Positions 16,330-26,595 are shown, numbered from the stretch's first letter. The stretch is DNA of 64,000 bases from Stenotrophomonas sp. HITSZ_GD (GCF_029543105.1 NZ_JARQXB010000011.1:93984-157983), one strand, 5' to 3'. Numbers and translations are program-made. Notes: a model not told the origin generated them from the sequence alone.

Positions 16330-18537
16330 TTACCGCAACAGCGCAGGCTGCGCGTCGTACCACTGCCGGGCACGGATCAAGTGCCAGTTGCGCTGCCCGC
16401 CTTCGGTTTCCAGCGCGGCGCTGAGCACGCCCCAGTTGGCGAACAGGTCGCCTTCCCGGCGGCTGCCCTGCAGCTTCAACCGCGCCAGCACGGTGAAGCG
16501 ATCGTTGCCCGCCTGCACGCGATCGAGCACCAGCTGGTCGGCGTGCCAGAACACCCGCCCGCTCACCTGCGTCTGCCCGGCATCGACGACCTTGCCGACC
16601 CAGCTCGGGAAATCGCGCTTCTGCGAGTACAACGCCAGCAGGAAGCCGAGGTCGCGCACCTTCACCCGCGCATCGGCATCCAGGCGGATCGGGCGTGTCC
16701 AATCCATGCGCGCGCGCGGGAGGGCGATCGTCGCCCACCAGCCGCTGCGTGGCTGGCCGTCCGGCCCGGTGAAGCGGACGTTGCGCAGCGCCACCGTGCT
16801 CGCGTCGAGGGTGAAGTTCTGCCCGCGCAGGTCTGCCTGGCGCAGGCGCAGGTCGGCGTCCAGGTCGGTGCTGAGCGCGATGCCCGCCGCATGCGCCCGC
16901 GCGCCGCGCGCGGCCACCTGCAGGCGGCCTTCGGCGATCGTGCCGCCGGGCGCCACCGCGAGGTCGCCGCTCAAGGTGCCACCGCCGCCTTCAAAGCGCA
17001 GTTGGGCCGCGGGGAGGAAGCGGTTGTAGGCGCGCAGGTCGGGCACGCGCGCGTTGCGGAACACCAGGCGCGCGGCGGCGCTCTGGCGCAGCCCGGCCGC
17101 CGTCCGCTCGCCCGCGCCGGCCCGCACCTCCAGCCGCAGTTGCTCGCCCTCCACGAACGGGCGCCGCGCTTCATCGGCAATGACGAAGCGCTGCATCTGC
17201 AGGTCGAGCGCCGGCACCAGCGCACCGGCCTCGCCTTCCACGCGCAGCTCGGCCTGGGCCTGGCCCTCGATATGGTGGCCCATCACCTCGGCGCTGGCGC
17301 TGGCCTGGGGCACGCTCACGCGGCTACCGGGCGCCAGCTGGCCGCCGCGCACCTGCACGTCCGCATCGACCTGCCCCTCGCCGCGCAGCTGCAGCCACTG
17401 CGCTTGCGGGAACATCGCGGTGATCCAGCCCAGCGAAGGAAAGCGCCACTGCATCAACACGTGGCCGTTGGCGCGCGGCACCAGCGTGGTGAAGTCGCGC
17501 AGCGGCACGCGCCGCCCTTGCAGGCGCAGGTCGGCATCCAGCTTGAGGTTGGCGCCGGGCTGCTCGGGCATCAGCGCGTGCACAACGATGTCGCGATCCA
17601 CGGCGAGGTCCACGCGAACCTCGCCCTGCAGTGGCTGGCCATCGAGCCGCGTGCCAGCCAGCGGCGCGCGCCAGGCCAGGCGGCCAGCCGGTGCGAGTTC
17701 GCCACGCAGCCAATGCAGGTCGATATCGGCCGTCCCCTGCCCCGGCGCGGCACGCAGTACGGGCCGGCCCTGGGCGTCGCGCGCCAGCGACAGCGCGGCG
17801 GTGCTGCCCTGCAGGCGCAAACGCGCATCGAGCTTGAGCAGCTTGTCCAGCCCGGCGGCCTGGTCGCGGCGGTGCGGGTCCAGGCTGAAGTTGGCCTCCA
17901 GGCGTGCGTCATGCAACAGCACCTGCCCGCGCTGGCGCAGCGTGGCGCCGGTGAATGAGGCGTGCGAAGGCATCAAGGCCATCGCACCGCCGCGCATCTG
18001 CTTGCTGAAGCCCACTTCCGCGCGCCCCTGTCCCTGCAGCCGCAAGTCGCCGAAATAGCCGTCGCGGACGCTGTCGCTGGCGATGCGGTCAAAGCGCAGC
18101 GTCCAGCCCGGCGGCGCCTTCGGGTCGTAGCGCGGCGGCAACACCGGCACGCCCGGATCGCGCAGCGCGCCACCGCTGACCTCTTCGGCCACCACGAGCG
18201 GCACGCGCACCTGGCGATGGAACAACGGCATCAGCGCGACATGGCCCCGCACGCGCGCGGCGCGCACTTCCCAGCGCGTATGCATGACGTGGCCCTTCAG
18301 ATGCACGTCCCACGCCCGCACGTGGCCCGGCCAGGCGCTCAGCGCCAGCCCCCACTGCGCGGTGAATTTCTCCGGCTTGCGGTTGGCCGCCCACGGACCG
18401 AGCGGCGTGTTGAGGAACAGGTTGGCCAGCAGCAGGTAAGCGGCGTAGATCCCCACCAGCGTCCCTCCCATGCGCCGCAGCCAGCGCGGCCGGGCGCCCC
18501 ACCAAGCGCGCAGCGAGAAGGAACGCGGCGATTCCAT
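16330..18537 (-). CDS. Large AsmA-like envelope protein of unknown function (tandem copy 2)
   Basis: 735 residues from the ATG at 18537 (MESPRSFSL); earlier in-frame ATGs at 18573 and 18657 are possible. One transmembrane helix near residues 22-44 is followed by a periplasmic beta-rich domain with the same segment order as the downstream paralogue, including ANRKPEKFT, GHVMHTRW, LRFDRIASDSVRDG, RNARVPDLRAYNRFLP and ARQWYDAQP. The 75-bp gap between the copies holds no terminator. Divergence between copies is spread over the whole length, so the duplication looks old. Function unknown; both copies are intact, suggesting each is under selection. Confidence 0.8.
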   Translation of the reverse strand: MESPRSFSLRAWWGARPRWLRRMGGTLVGIYAAYLLLANLFLNTPLGPWAANRKPEKFTAQWGLALSAWPGHVRAWDVHLKGHVMHTRWEVRAARVRGHVALMPLFHRQVRVPLVVAEEVSGGALRDPGVPVLPPRYDPKAPPGWTLRFDRIASDSVRDGYFGDLRLQGQGRAEVGFSKQMRGGAMALMPSHASFTGATLRQRGQVLLHDARLEANFSLDPHRRDQAAGLDKLLKLDARLRLQGSTAALSLARDAQGRPVLRAAPGQGTADIDLHWLRGELAPAGRLAWRAPLAGTRLDGQPLQGEVRVDLAVDRDIVVHALMPEQPGANLKLDADLRLQGRRVPLRDFTTLVPRANGHVLMQWRFPSLGWITAMFPQAQWLQLRGEGQVDADVQVRGGQLAPGSRVSVPQASASAEVMGHHIEGQAQAELRVEGEAGALVPALDLQMQRFVIADEARRPFVEGEQLRLEVRAGAGERTAAGLRQSAAARLVFRNARVPDLRAYNRFLPAAQLRFEGGGGTLSGDLAVAPGGTIAEGRLQVAARGARAHAAGIALSTDLDADLRLRQADLRGQNFTLDASTVALRNVRFTGPDGQPRSGWWATIALPRARMDWTRPIRLDADARVKVRDLGFLLALYSQKRDFPSWVGKVVDAGQTQVSGRVFWHADQLVLDRVQAGNDRFTVLARLKLQGSRREGDLFANWGVLSAALETEGGQRNWHLIRARQWYDAQPALLR

Positions 18538-18716
18538 CGGCCGATGACTCCATGAGCATGCAGGACACCCCATGCTACCCGCGGCGGGCGGCAGGCGCGC
18601 GCGAAATGCGCGCTGGGACATATCGGCCACGCGCGCACCATCCCACCTTCGTCGCAAGCGGGCGCGCCGTGGGGTGATCGATAATGGAGGCCCCCGACGC
18701 CGTAGCCGTACCCGCC

Positions 18717-20234
18717 ATGACCGCCGAACGCATCCTTCATCCCCGCCTGCGCGACCGCGTGGTGTCCGCCGAAGCCGCCGCCGCCTGGATCGCCCCTGGC
18801 GAGACCGTGGCCATGAGCGGCTTCACCGGCTCGGGCTACCCGAAGGCGGTGCCGATCGCGCTGGCGCAGCAGATCGAGGCGGCGCACCAGGCCGGCCAGC
18901 CGTTCCAGATCAAGCTGATGACCGGCGCGTCCACCGCCCCGGAACTCGACGGCGCGCTCGCCAAGGCCGACGGCATCGCCCTGCGCATGCCGTTCCAGAC
19001 CGACCCGGACGCGCGCGCGCGCATCAACGCCGGCAAGCTGGACTACATCGACATCCACCTCAGCCACGTGGCCCAGCATGTGTGGTTCGGCTTCTACGGC
19101 GAGATCGACACCGCGGTGATCGAGGTCACGGCGATCCGCGAGGACGGCAGCCTGGTGCCTTCCACCTCGGTGGGCAACAACAAGACGTGGCTGGACCTGG
19201 CGAAGAAGATCATCATCGAGGTCAACGAGTGGCAGCCGGCGGGCATCGACGGCATGCACGACATCTACTACGGCACCGCGCTGCCGCCGCACCGCAAGCC
19301 CATCCCGCTGGTGCACGGCGACGACCGCATCGGCCAGACCACGCTCAACTGCGACCTGGACAAGGTGGTCGCGGTGGTGCGCACCAACGGCCCGGACCGC
19401 AACAGCCCGTTCACCCCGGCCGACGAGACCAGCGAGCGCATCGCCGGGCACCTGATCGAATTCCTCAAGCACGAAGTGGCGCGCGGCCGCCTGCCGGCGA
19501 ACCTGCTGCCGCTGCAATCGGGCGTGGGCAACATCCCCAATGCGGTGCTGGCCGGGCTGGCGAGCAGCGGCTTCCGCGACCTGGAGGCGTTCACCGAGGT
19601 GATCCAGGACGGCATGCTCGACCTGCTCAAATCCGGCGTGCTGCGTTATGCCTCCTGCACCGGCTTTGCGCTGAGCCCGGTGGCGAACGAGGAGTTCAAG
19701 CACAACATCGACTTCTACCGCGAGCGCATCGTGATGCGCACGCAGGAGATTTCCAACCATCCGGAACTGGTGCGCCGGCTGGGCTGCATCGGCATGAACG
19801 GCATGATCGAGGCCGACCTGTACGGCAACGTCAACTCCACCCACGTGATGGGTTCGCGGATCATGAACGGCATCGGCGGCTCGGGCGACTTCGCGCGCAA
19901 CGGGTTCCTGTCCGCGTTCCTGAGCCCTTCGACGGCGAAGCACGGCACGATCTCCTCGATCGTGCCGATGGTCAGCCACGTGGACCACACCGAGCACGAC
20001 GTGGCGGTGGTGGTCACCGAGCAGGGCCTGGCCGATCTGCGCGGCCTGACGCCCAAGCAGCGCGCGCGCGTGGTGATCGACCGCTGCGTGCACCCGGACT
20101 ACCGGGCGCAGCTGGAGGATTATTTCGCGCGCGCCTGCCGCGATGCCTACGGCAAGCACACGCCGCACCTGCTGCCGGAAGCGCTGTCCTGGCACCAGCG
20201 CTGGCTGGATACCGGAACGATGCGGGAAGGCTGA
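18717..20234 (+). CDS. Acetyl-CoA hydrolase/transferase family protein (succinyl-CoA:acetate CoA-transferase type)
   Basis: 505 residues of the CoA-transferase class that includes Cat1 and AarC, interconverting acetyl-CoA and succinyl-CoA or hydrolysing acetyl-CoA. Motifs: MSGFTGSGYPKAVPIAL near the N-terminus, LMTGAST, the central GVGNIPNAVLAGLASSGFRDL segment and the late GSGDFARNGFLS. The ATG at 18717 (MTAERILHP) matches the usual family start. An upstream ATG at 18684 would add 11 residues; it sits in a GATAAT sequence that looks more like a -10 element. Divergent from the AsmA-like pair. Hydrolase and transferase cannot be told apart by eye. Confidence 0.9.
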   Translation: MTAERILHPRLRDRVVSAEAAAAWIAPGETVAMSGFTGSGYPKAVPIALAQQIEAAHQAGQPFQIKLMTGASTAPELDGALAKADGIALRMPFQTDPDARARINAGKLDYIDIHLSHVAQHVWFGFYGEIDTAVIEVTAIREDGSLVPSTSVGNNKTWLDLAKKIIIEVNEWQPAGIDGMHDIYYGTALPPHRKPIPLVHGDDRIGQTTLNCDLDKVVAVVRTNGPDRNSPFTPADETSERIAGHLIEFLKHEVARGRLPANLLPLQSGVGNIPNAVLAGLASSGFRDLEAFTEVIQDGMLDLLKSGVLRYASCTGFALSPVANEEFKHNIDFYRERIVMRTQEISNHPELVRRLGCIGMNGMIEADLYGNVNSTHVMGSRIMNGIGGSGDFARNGFLSAFLSPSTAKHGTISSIVPMVSHVDHTEHDVAVVVTEQGLADLRGLTPKQRARVVIDRCVHPDYRAQLEDYFARACRDAYGKHTPHLLPEALSWHQRWLDTGTMREG

Positions 20235-20262
20235 GCCTGTGGGGCATTACGCCCCAATTCCC

Positions 20263-21333
20263 TCAGGCCGCCGCAGCCACCCGCGCCCGACGCACGCGCA
20301 CCGCATCGGCCAACTGTTCCAGCACGCCCACCGATGTCGCCCAGTCGATGCAGCCGTCGGTGATGCTCTGCCCGTAGACCAGCGGCTGGCCAGCCACCAG
20401 TTCCTGCCGGCCGCCTACCAGATGGCTCTCCACCATCGCGCCGACGATGCGCGTCTCGCCCGCCGCCAGCTGCGCGGCGATATCGGCGATCACCCGCGGC
20501 TGGTTGTCCGGGTTCTTGCCACTGTTGGCGTGGCTGGCGTCGATCATCAGCCGCTGCGCCAGCCCCGCCTTCTGCAGCACCATGCCGGCGGCCTGCACGC
20601 TGGCCGCGTCGTAGTTCGGCTGCGCGCCGCCCCGCAGGATCACGTGGCAATCCGGGTTGCCGGCGGTCGCCGCGATGGCCGACTGGCCATGCTTGGTCAC
20701 GGCCAGGAAATGGTGCGGATGCGCCGCGGCGCTCACCGCGTCGGCGGCAATCTTCACATCGCCGCTGGTGCCGTTCTTGAAGCCGATCGGGCACGACAGC
20801 CCCGAAGCCATCTCACGATGCACCTGGCTCTCGGTGGTGCGCGCACCGATCGCGCCCCAGGCGACGAGGTCGGCGATGTACTGCGGCGAGATCGTGTCGA
20901 GGAACTCCACGCCGGCCGGCAGGCCGAGCCGGTTGATGTCGCGCAGCAGCCCACGCGCCACCGCCAAGCCCTTGTTGATCTGGAAGCTGCCGTCCAGGTC
21001 CGGGTCGTTGATGAGCCCCTTCCAGCCCACCGTGGTGCGCGGCTTTTCGAAGTACACGCGCATGACGATCTCCAGCGCATCGCCCAGCGTGTCGCGCAGC
21101 GGGCGCAGGCGCGCGGCGTACTCCAGCGCGGCCTGGGGGTCGTGGATCGAGCACGGGCCGATCACCACGGCCAGGCGGTCGTCGCGGCCTTGCAGGATCG
21201 CGTGCAGCGCGCTGCGCGAACGGGCGACGGTTTCCGAGGCGGCTTCGTCGCACGGCAGCTCGCCGATCAGCTCGGCGGGGGTGACCAGCGGTTCGATCTT
21301 GCGGATGCGCAGGTCGTCGGTGAGGGGGGGCAT
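20263..21333 (-). CDS. aroG: 3-deoxy-7-phosphoheptulonate (DAHP) synthase, class I (AroF/G/H type)
   Basis: 356 residues; first step of the shikimate pathway, condensing phosphoenolpyruvate with erythrose 4-phosphate. The start ATG at 21333 has GGAG seven bases upstream. Motifs: VIGPCSIHDP near residue 60, MRVYFEKPRTTVGWKGLIND, GVEFLDTISPQY, WGAIGARTTESQVHRE, GFKNGTSG, HVILRGG, DASHANSGK and IVGAMVESHLVGG. These supply the phosphoenolpyruvate and metal ligands of type I-alpha enzymes. Regulation is unusually clear: a Phe/Tyr/Trp-rich leader peptide and a terminator/antiterminator lie in the 185 bases upstream, so expression should depend on charging of aromatic tRNAs. Which aromatic amino acid inhibits the enzyme cannot be read from the sequence. 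Confidence 0.96.
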   Translation of the reverse strand: MPPLTDDLRIRKIEPLVTPAELIGELPCDEAASETVARSRSALHAILQGRDDRLAVVIGPCSIHDPQAALEYAARLRPLRDTLGDALEIVMRVYFEKPRTTVGWKGLINDPDLDGSFQINKGLAVARGLLRDINRLGLPAGVEFLDTISPQYIADLVAWGAIGARTTESQVHREMASGLSCPIGFKNGTSGDVKIAADAVSAAAHPHHFLAVTKHGQSAIAATAGNPDCHVILRGGAQPNYDAASVQAAGMVLQKAGLAQRLMIDASHANSGKNPDNQPRVIADIAAQLAAGETRIVGAMVESHLVGGRQELVAGQPLVYGQSITDGCIDWATSVGVLEQLADAVRVRRARVAAAA

Positions 21334-21382
21334 GGCGTTCTCCGGGGGGTTCGAGTACTTGGGGCCCCAGCGTGGCGGCAAC

Positions 21383-21413
21383 AAAAAAGCCGCCAGGGAT
21401 GCTGGCGGCTTTC
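21383..21413 (-). terminator. Attenuator terminator of the aroG leader
   Basis: On the minus strand AAAGCCGCCAG (21412-21402) pairs perfectly with CTGGCGGCTTT (21396-21386), followed by T residues (21388-21383). The 5' arm segment CCGCCAGC (21408-21401) is also exactly complementary to GCTGGCGG inside the leader gene (21465-21458), giving a competing antiterminator. It lies between the leader stop codon and aroG, the layout of a ribosome-mediated attenuator. Confidence 0.9.
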
Positions 21414-21434
21414 GGGATGCGTCTGAAGGTTCCT

Positions 21435-21518
21435 TCAGGGTGAGCGCAATCCTTCCTCCGCCAGCGGCATCGGAAAACCGTAGTACCAAAAGTAAAAGCG
21501 GCTGCGGTTTGCGTTCAT
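21435..21518 (-). CDS. Aromatic-amino-acid leader peptide of the aroG attenuator
   Basis: 27-codon reading frame ending 21 bases before the terminator stem. Residues 8-15 read FYFWYYGF: seven of eight codons are Phe, Tyr or Trp. The codon block lies between leader segment 1 (CCGCAGC, 21507-21501) and segment 2 (GCTGGCGG, 21465-21458), which can pair with each other with a single bulge. A ribosome stalled on the aromatic codons would cover segment 1, free segment 2 to pair with terminator arm 3 (CCGCCAGC), and allow read-through into aroG. In-frame ATGs at 21524 and 21527 could lengthen the peptide by two or three residues. No strong Shine-Dalgarno is visible. The peptide itself needs no function beyond sensing. 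Confidence 0.88.
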   Translation of the reverse strand: MNANRSRFYFWYYGFPMPLAEEGLRSP

Positions 21519-21586
21519 GGGCATCATTGATAACACGGGTTTTGCGGCGCGCCAACCGTTTCATTGGCAACAGCCCGGGCCGCGCA

Positions 21587-21617
21587 AAAAGAAAACCCCG
21601 CCTCGCGGCGGGGTTTT
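21587..21617 (-). terminator. Intrinsic terminator of the groES-groEL operon
   Basis: Perfect 11-bp stem AAAACCCCGCC (21592-21602) / GGCGGGGTTTT (21607-21617) with a TCGC loop. On the minus strand a C and five T residues follow (21591-21586). Lies 35 bp past the groEL stop. Confidence 0.88.
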
Positions 21618-21651
21618 CGGGTAATGCGTGACGGCGCGAGCCGCGGCGGAC

Positions 21652-23292
<1,641 letters not shown>

Positions 23293-23342
23293 CTAGTACC
23301 TCAGTGATTTCGTGGAATTCGGGGGAATGCGAAGCGCGGCGA

Positions 23343-23630
23343 TCAGCCGACGATCGCCAGGATGTCGTCCTCGCGGAGCACCTTGTACTCGACGCCTTCG
23401 GACTTGTAGCTGCTGCCGGCGTACTGGCCGTAGATGACCTTGTCGCCCACCTTGACGGCCGGCGCGCGCACGTTGCCGTTGTCCAGAGGCTTGCCGGTGC
23501 CCACGGCCACGACTTCACCCTTGGTGGACTTCTCCTTGGCCGAATCCGGGATCACGATGCCGCCGGCGGAGATTTCGTCGGCTTCGATCGGCTTGACCAC
23601 GACGCGGTCGTGAAGCGGCTTGATGCTCAT
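23343..23630 (-). CDS. groES: Co-chaperonin GroES (10 kDa)
   Basis: 95 residues, standard length; forms the heptameric lid of GroEL. Recognisable from [19 protein letters not shown], the mobile loop region [20 protein letters not shown] (about residues 21-40) and the C-terminal [14 protein letters not shown]. The IVIP-type hydrophobic tripeptide that contacts GroEL is present. First gene of the groESL operon, with a CIRCE/promoter element 49 bp upstream of its start. Confidence 0.99.
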   Translation of the reverse strand: MSIKPLHDRVVVKPIEADEISAGGIVIPDSAKEKSTKGEVVAVGTGKPLDNGNVRAPAVKVGDKVIYGQYAGSSYKSEGVEYKVLREDDILAIVG

Positions 23631-23675
23631 TGAAAGACCCTCTTAAGTGATTGATTGGTCTGGAAAAGGCTGGCG

Positions 23676-23705
23676 ATATTAGCACTCGCCGGTGACGAGT
23701 GCCAA
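23676..23705 (-). promoter_or_regulatory. CIRCE element (HrcA operator) overlapping the groESL promoter
   Basis: TTAGCACTC-N9-GAGTGCCAA (23679-23705) matches the CIRCE consensus in 17 of 18 arm positions. On the minus strand the right arm contains TTGGCA (-35) and the left edge TAATAT (-10, 23681-23676) with 18 bp between, so HrcA bound here would block RNA polymerase. Heat-shock induction by loss of HrcA binding is the established mechanism; hrcA itself is not in the window. Confidence 0.92.
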
Positions 23706-23895
23706 CACGCGGCACAAAAACACCCGCAGCGCGGGACGGGGCAGTAATGGAGCTGCGAAGCGGGCTTTCAAGGCCCGGGCGGAGGAAAATTTTTCGCCGT
23801 GGCGGTCGGCGGGGAGGGCCGCGCCCGGCACGGGCGCACGACACCGTTCCGCCGCCACCGGACGCCACGGGGGAGCGGCCGCCTATACTGGCGCG

Positions 23896-24234
23896 ATGCC
23901 TGCCGCCGCCGACCCGGTCCACCTGCTGCTGAGCACCTGCCCCGACGCGGAGAGCGCCGAGGCGATCGCCCGCGCGCTGGTCGGCGAGGGGCTGGCGGCG
24001 TGCGTGACCCGGCTGCCCGGGGCACACTCGGTCTATCGCTGGAACGGCGCGGTGGAGAGCGCCGAGGAAGTCCAGCTGCTGATCAAGACCCGCCAGGCGC
24101 GCCTGGATGCGACCATCGCCCGGCTGTGCGAACTGCACCCGTACGACCTGCCCGAAGCGGTGGCGATCCCGGCCAGTGCCGGCCTGCCCGCCTATCTGGA
24201 CTGGGTGCGGGCGCAAACCTTCGAGGATTCCTGA
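23896..24234 (+). CDS. cutA: CutA divalent-cation tolerance protein
   Basis: 112 residues; trimeric ferredoxin-like fold protein of the CutA1 family, linked to copper tolerance and structurally related to PII. Family signature: LLSTCPDAESAEAIARALV, GLAACVTRLPGAHSVYRWNGAVE, EVQLLIKTRQARLDA and HPYDLPEAVAIP, the last being highly diagnostic. The ATG at 23896 follows a TATACT -10-like hexamer (23884-23889) and gives the normal length; an extension to 23692 would run into the groESL promoter. It sits directly before dsbD with a 3-bp gap, the same order as in E. coli. Confidence 0.95.
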   Translation: MPAAADPVHLLLSTCPDAESAEAIARALVGEGLAACVTRLPGAHSVYRWNGAVESAEEVQLLIKTRQARLDATIARLCELHPYDLPEAVAIPASAGLPAYLDWVRAQTFEDS

Positions 24235-24237
24235 TTG

Positions 24238-26493
24238 ATGAAGTGGCTGCACCGTTTCCTCGCGCTGTGCGCGTTGTCGTTGTCCTCGCTGCCCGCCTTG
24301 GCGTTCACCGAAGCCGACCTGCTGCCGGTGGACCAGGCGTTCGCGCTCAGCGCGCGCGCCGATGGCCGCGACGGCATCGAGCTGCAATGGAAGATCGCCG
24401 AGGGCTACTACCTGTACCGGCACCGCATCGCGGTCACCCCGGTCGGCCCGGGGTTTGCGCCGGGGCCGCTGACCCTGCCGGACGGCCACAAGAAGCACGA
24501 CGAGTTCTTCGGCAACGTGGAGACGTATCGCGGCCAGCTGCGCGCGGTGCTTGCCGGAGAGGCCGACCCGGGCGCGCGCGAGGTCGCCCTGGAAGTGCGT
24601 TACCAGGGCTGCGCCGATGCCGGCGTGTGCTACCCGCCGCAGAAGCGCCGCATCGAGGTGGCGCTGCCCGACGAGGCCGCCCCCGCCGTGGCGAAGACCG
24701 GCGGCCTGCCCCGCCCGGCCGGATTGCCGGGCGCCGGGCCGGGCCTGCCCGGGCTGCCGGGCAGCGGCCTGGACGCCCTGCCGTTGCCGGCCGAGCAGGC
24801 GTTCGCGTTCGAGGCCATCGTCGGCGATGGCAACACCCTGCTGCTGCGCTTCACCCCGGCGCCGGGCTACTACCTCTATCGCGACCGCACCTCGCTGGCG
24901 CTGGAAGGCAGCAAGGACATCGCCACCGGCGTGCCGCGCTGGCCGCCGGGCCGTTCGCACCATGACGAGCACTTCGGCGACGTGGTCGTGTACTTCGACC
25001 AGGCCGAGGTCAGCCTGCCGCTGCTGCGCCGGCAGACCGCGCCGGCGGACATCACACTGGTGGCGACCTTCCAGGGCTGCCAGACCGATGGCATCTGCTA
25101 TCCGCCGATGACCCGGCGGGTGAAGCTGTCCCTGCCGGCCGGCAAGCTCACCCCGCCCGAGCAGGCCAGCGCCGCGCCGCTGCCGATCCAGCCGCTTCCC
25201 GGCAACGCGCGGCCAGCGCCGGCCGCCAGGGCGCCGGCCTATCCGGATGCCTCGGCCGACAACGACAACCGCAGCGTGCCGCCGCCGCAGCGACAGAACC
25301 TGCTGTGGGTGCTGATCGCCGCGCTGGCCGGCGGGCTGGTGCTCAACCTGATGCCCTGTGTGCTGCCGATCCTGTCGCTCAAGGTGCTGGGGCTGGCGCA
25401 CAGCGGCGAAAGCCGCGCGCGGGCCCGCAGCCACGCGCTGTGGTATTCGCTGGGCGTACTGGTCTCGTTCTCGGCCATCGGTGCGCTGGTGATCGGCCTG
25501 CGCGCCGCCGGGCAGGCCGCCGGCTGGGGCTTCCAGCTGCAGCAGCCGTGGTTCGTGGCCATGCTGGCCTACCTGATGTTCGCCATCGGCCTGAGCCTGT
25601 CGGGGCTGTTCACCCTGGGCGGCGCCGGCGGGCTGGGCCAGTCGCTGGCCTCGCGCAACGGCCCGGTGGGCGACTTCTTTACCGGCGTGCTGGCCTGCGT
25701 GGTCGCCAGCCCGTGCATCGCGCCGTTCATGGGTACCGCGCTGGCTTATGCCTTCGCCGCGCCGGCGCTGCCGGCGATGCTGGTGTTCGTGGTGCTGGGC
25801 CTGGGCCTGGCGCTGCCGTTCCTGCTGATCGGCTTCGTGCCCTCGCTGGCGCGGCGCCTGCCCACGCCGGGGCCGTGGATGGAGACGCTCAAGCAGGTGC
25901 TGGCGTTCCCGATGTACCTCACCGCGATCTGGCTGCTGTGGGTACTGGGCAAGCAGCGCGGCGTGGACGCGCTGGCGCTGGTGCTGGTGGGCGCGACGCT
26001 GCTGGCGCTGGGCCTGTGGTGGTTCGAGCGCAGCCGCTGGCGCAGCCACCGCCTGGGGCTGACACTATCCAGCGCGATGCTGGTGCTGGCCTTGCTGCCG
26101 GTCTGGGGCGTGACCCGGCTGGCACCGCCGCGCGCGGCCGCCGCCGAGGCCGGCGAGGTGGCCTACTCGGCGCAGCTGCTGGACCGCCTGCGTGCCGACA
26201 ACCGCGTGGTGTTCGTCAACATGACCGCCGACTGGTGCGTCACCTGCAAGGCCAACGAGCGCCACGTGCTGGGCAGCGGCGAATTCCGCGACACGCTACG
26301 CCGGGTCGATGCGGTGTACATGACCGGCGACTGGACCAACGAGGACCCGGCCATCAGCGCCTTCCTCAAGCAGCACCAGGCCGTGGGCGTGCCGCTGTAC
26401 GTGGTCTACGGCCCCGGCGCCCCGCCGACCGTGCTGCCGACCGTGCTGACGCAGGCCATCGTCGAGGACGCCCTGCTGCGCGCGGCCCGCTGA
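24238..26493 (+). CDS. dsbD: Thiol:disulfide interchange protein DsbD with a duplicated N-terminal domain
   Basis: 751 residues; carries electrons from cytoplasmic thioredoxin to periplasmic DsbC, CcmG and others. A signal peptide (1-22, ending LALA) is followed by two nDsbD-like domains, each with a redox Cys pair: GCADAGVCYPP near residue 124 and GCQTDGICYPP near 280. Next comes the eight-helix membrane domain with its Cys in LMPCVLPILSLK (about 371) and ASPCIAPFMG (about 491). Last is a thioredoxin domain with DWCVTCKANE (about 667-670). E. coli DsbD has one N-terminal domain and about 565 residues, so the duplication explains the extra length. A TTG one codon upstream is an alternative start. 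Confidence 0.95.
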   Translation: MKWLHRFLALCALSLSSLPALAFTEADLLPVDQAFALSARADGRDGIELQWKIAEGYYLYRHRIAVTPVGPGFAPGPLTLPDGHKKHDEFFGNVETYRGQLRAVLAGEADPGAREVALEVRYQGCADAGVCYPPQKRRIEVALPDEAAPAVAKTGGLPRPAGLPGAGPGLPGLPGSGLDALPLPAEQAFAFEAIVGDGNTLLLRFTPAPGYYLYRDRTSLALEGSKDIATGVPRWPPGRSHHDEHFGDVVVYFDQAEVSLPLLRRQTAPADITLVATFQGCQTDGICYPPMTRRVKLSLPAGKLTPPEQASAAPLPIQPLPGNARPAPAARAPAYPDASADNDNRSVPPPQRQNLLWVLIAALAGGLVLNLMPCVLPILSLKVLGLAHSGESRARARSHALWYSLGVLVSFSAIGALVIGLRAAGQAAGWGFQLQQPWFVAMLAYLMFAIGLSLSGLFTLGGAGGLGQSLASRNGPVGDFFTGVLACVVASPCIAPFMGTALAYAFAAPALPAMLVFVVLGLGLALPFLLIGFVPSLARRLPTPGPWMETLKQVLAFPMYLTAIWLLWVLGKQRGVDALALVLVGATLLALGLWWFERSRWRSHRLGLTLSSAMLVLALLPVWGVTRLAPPRAAAAEAGEVAYSAQLLDRLRADNRVVFVNMTADWCVTCKANERHVLGSGEFRDTLRRVDAVYMTGDWTNEDPAISAFLKQHQAVGVPLYVVYGPGAPPTVLPTVLTQAIVEDALLRAAR

Positions 26494-26595
26494 GCGCGGC
26501 CGCGCGCATCCCGTGACCGGGTTCGCCCACCGCGCGCGGATTTCGCGTCAAGATGCGCCACGCCCTTGCGTGGCGCCGGGAAGGTGACGAACACG

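Noticed and set aside
21340..21360. GGTTCGAGT reminiscent of a tRNA T arm near the aroG start
   Set aside because: No acceptor, D or anticodon arms around it; it is part of the aroG leader.
23515..26049. 844-codon minus-strand frame opposite cutA and dsbD
   Set aside because: Low-complexity Gln/Arg/His-rich antisense translation; it runs through the groESL promoter and CIRCE element.
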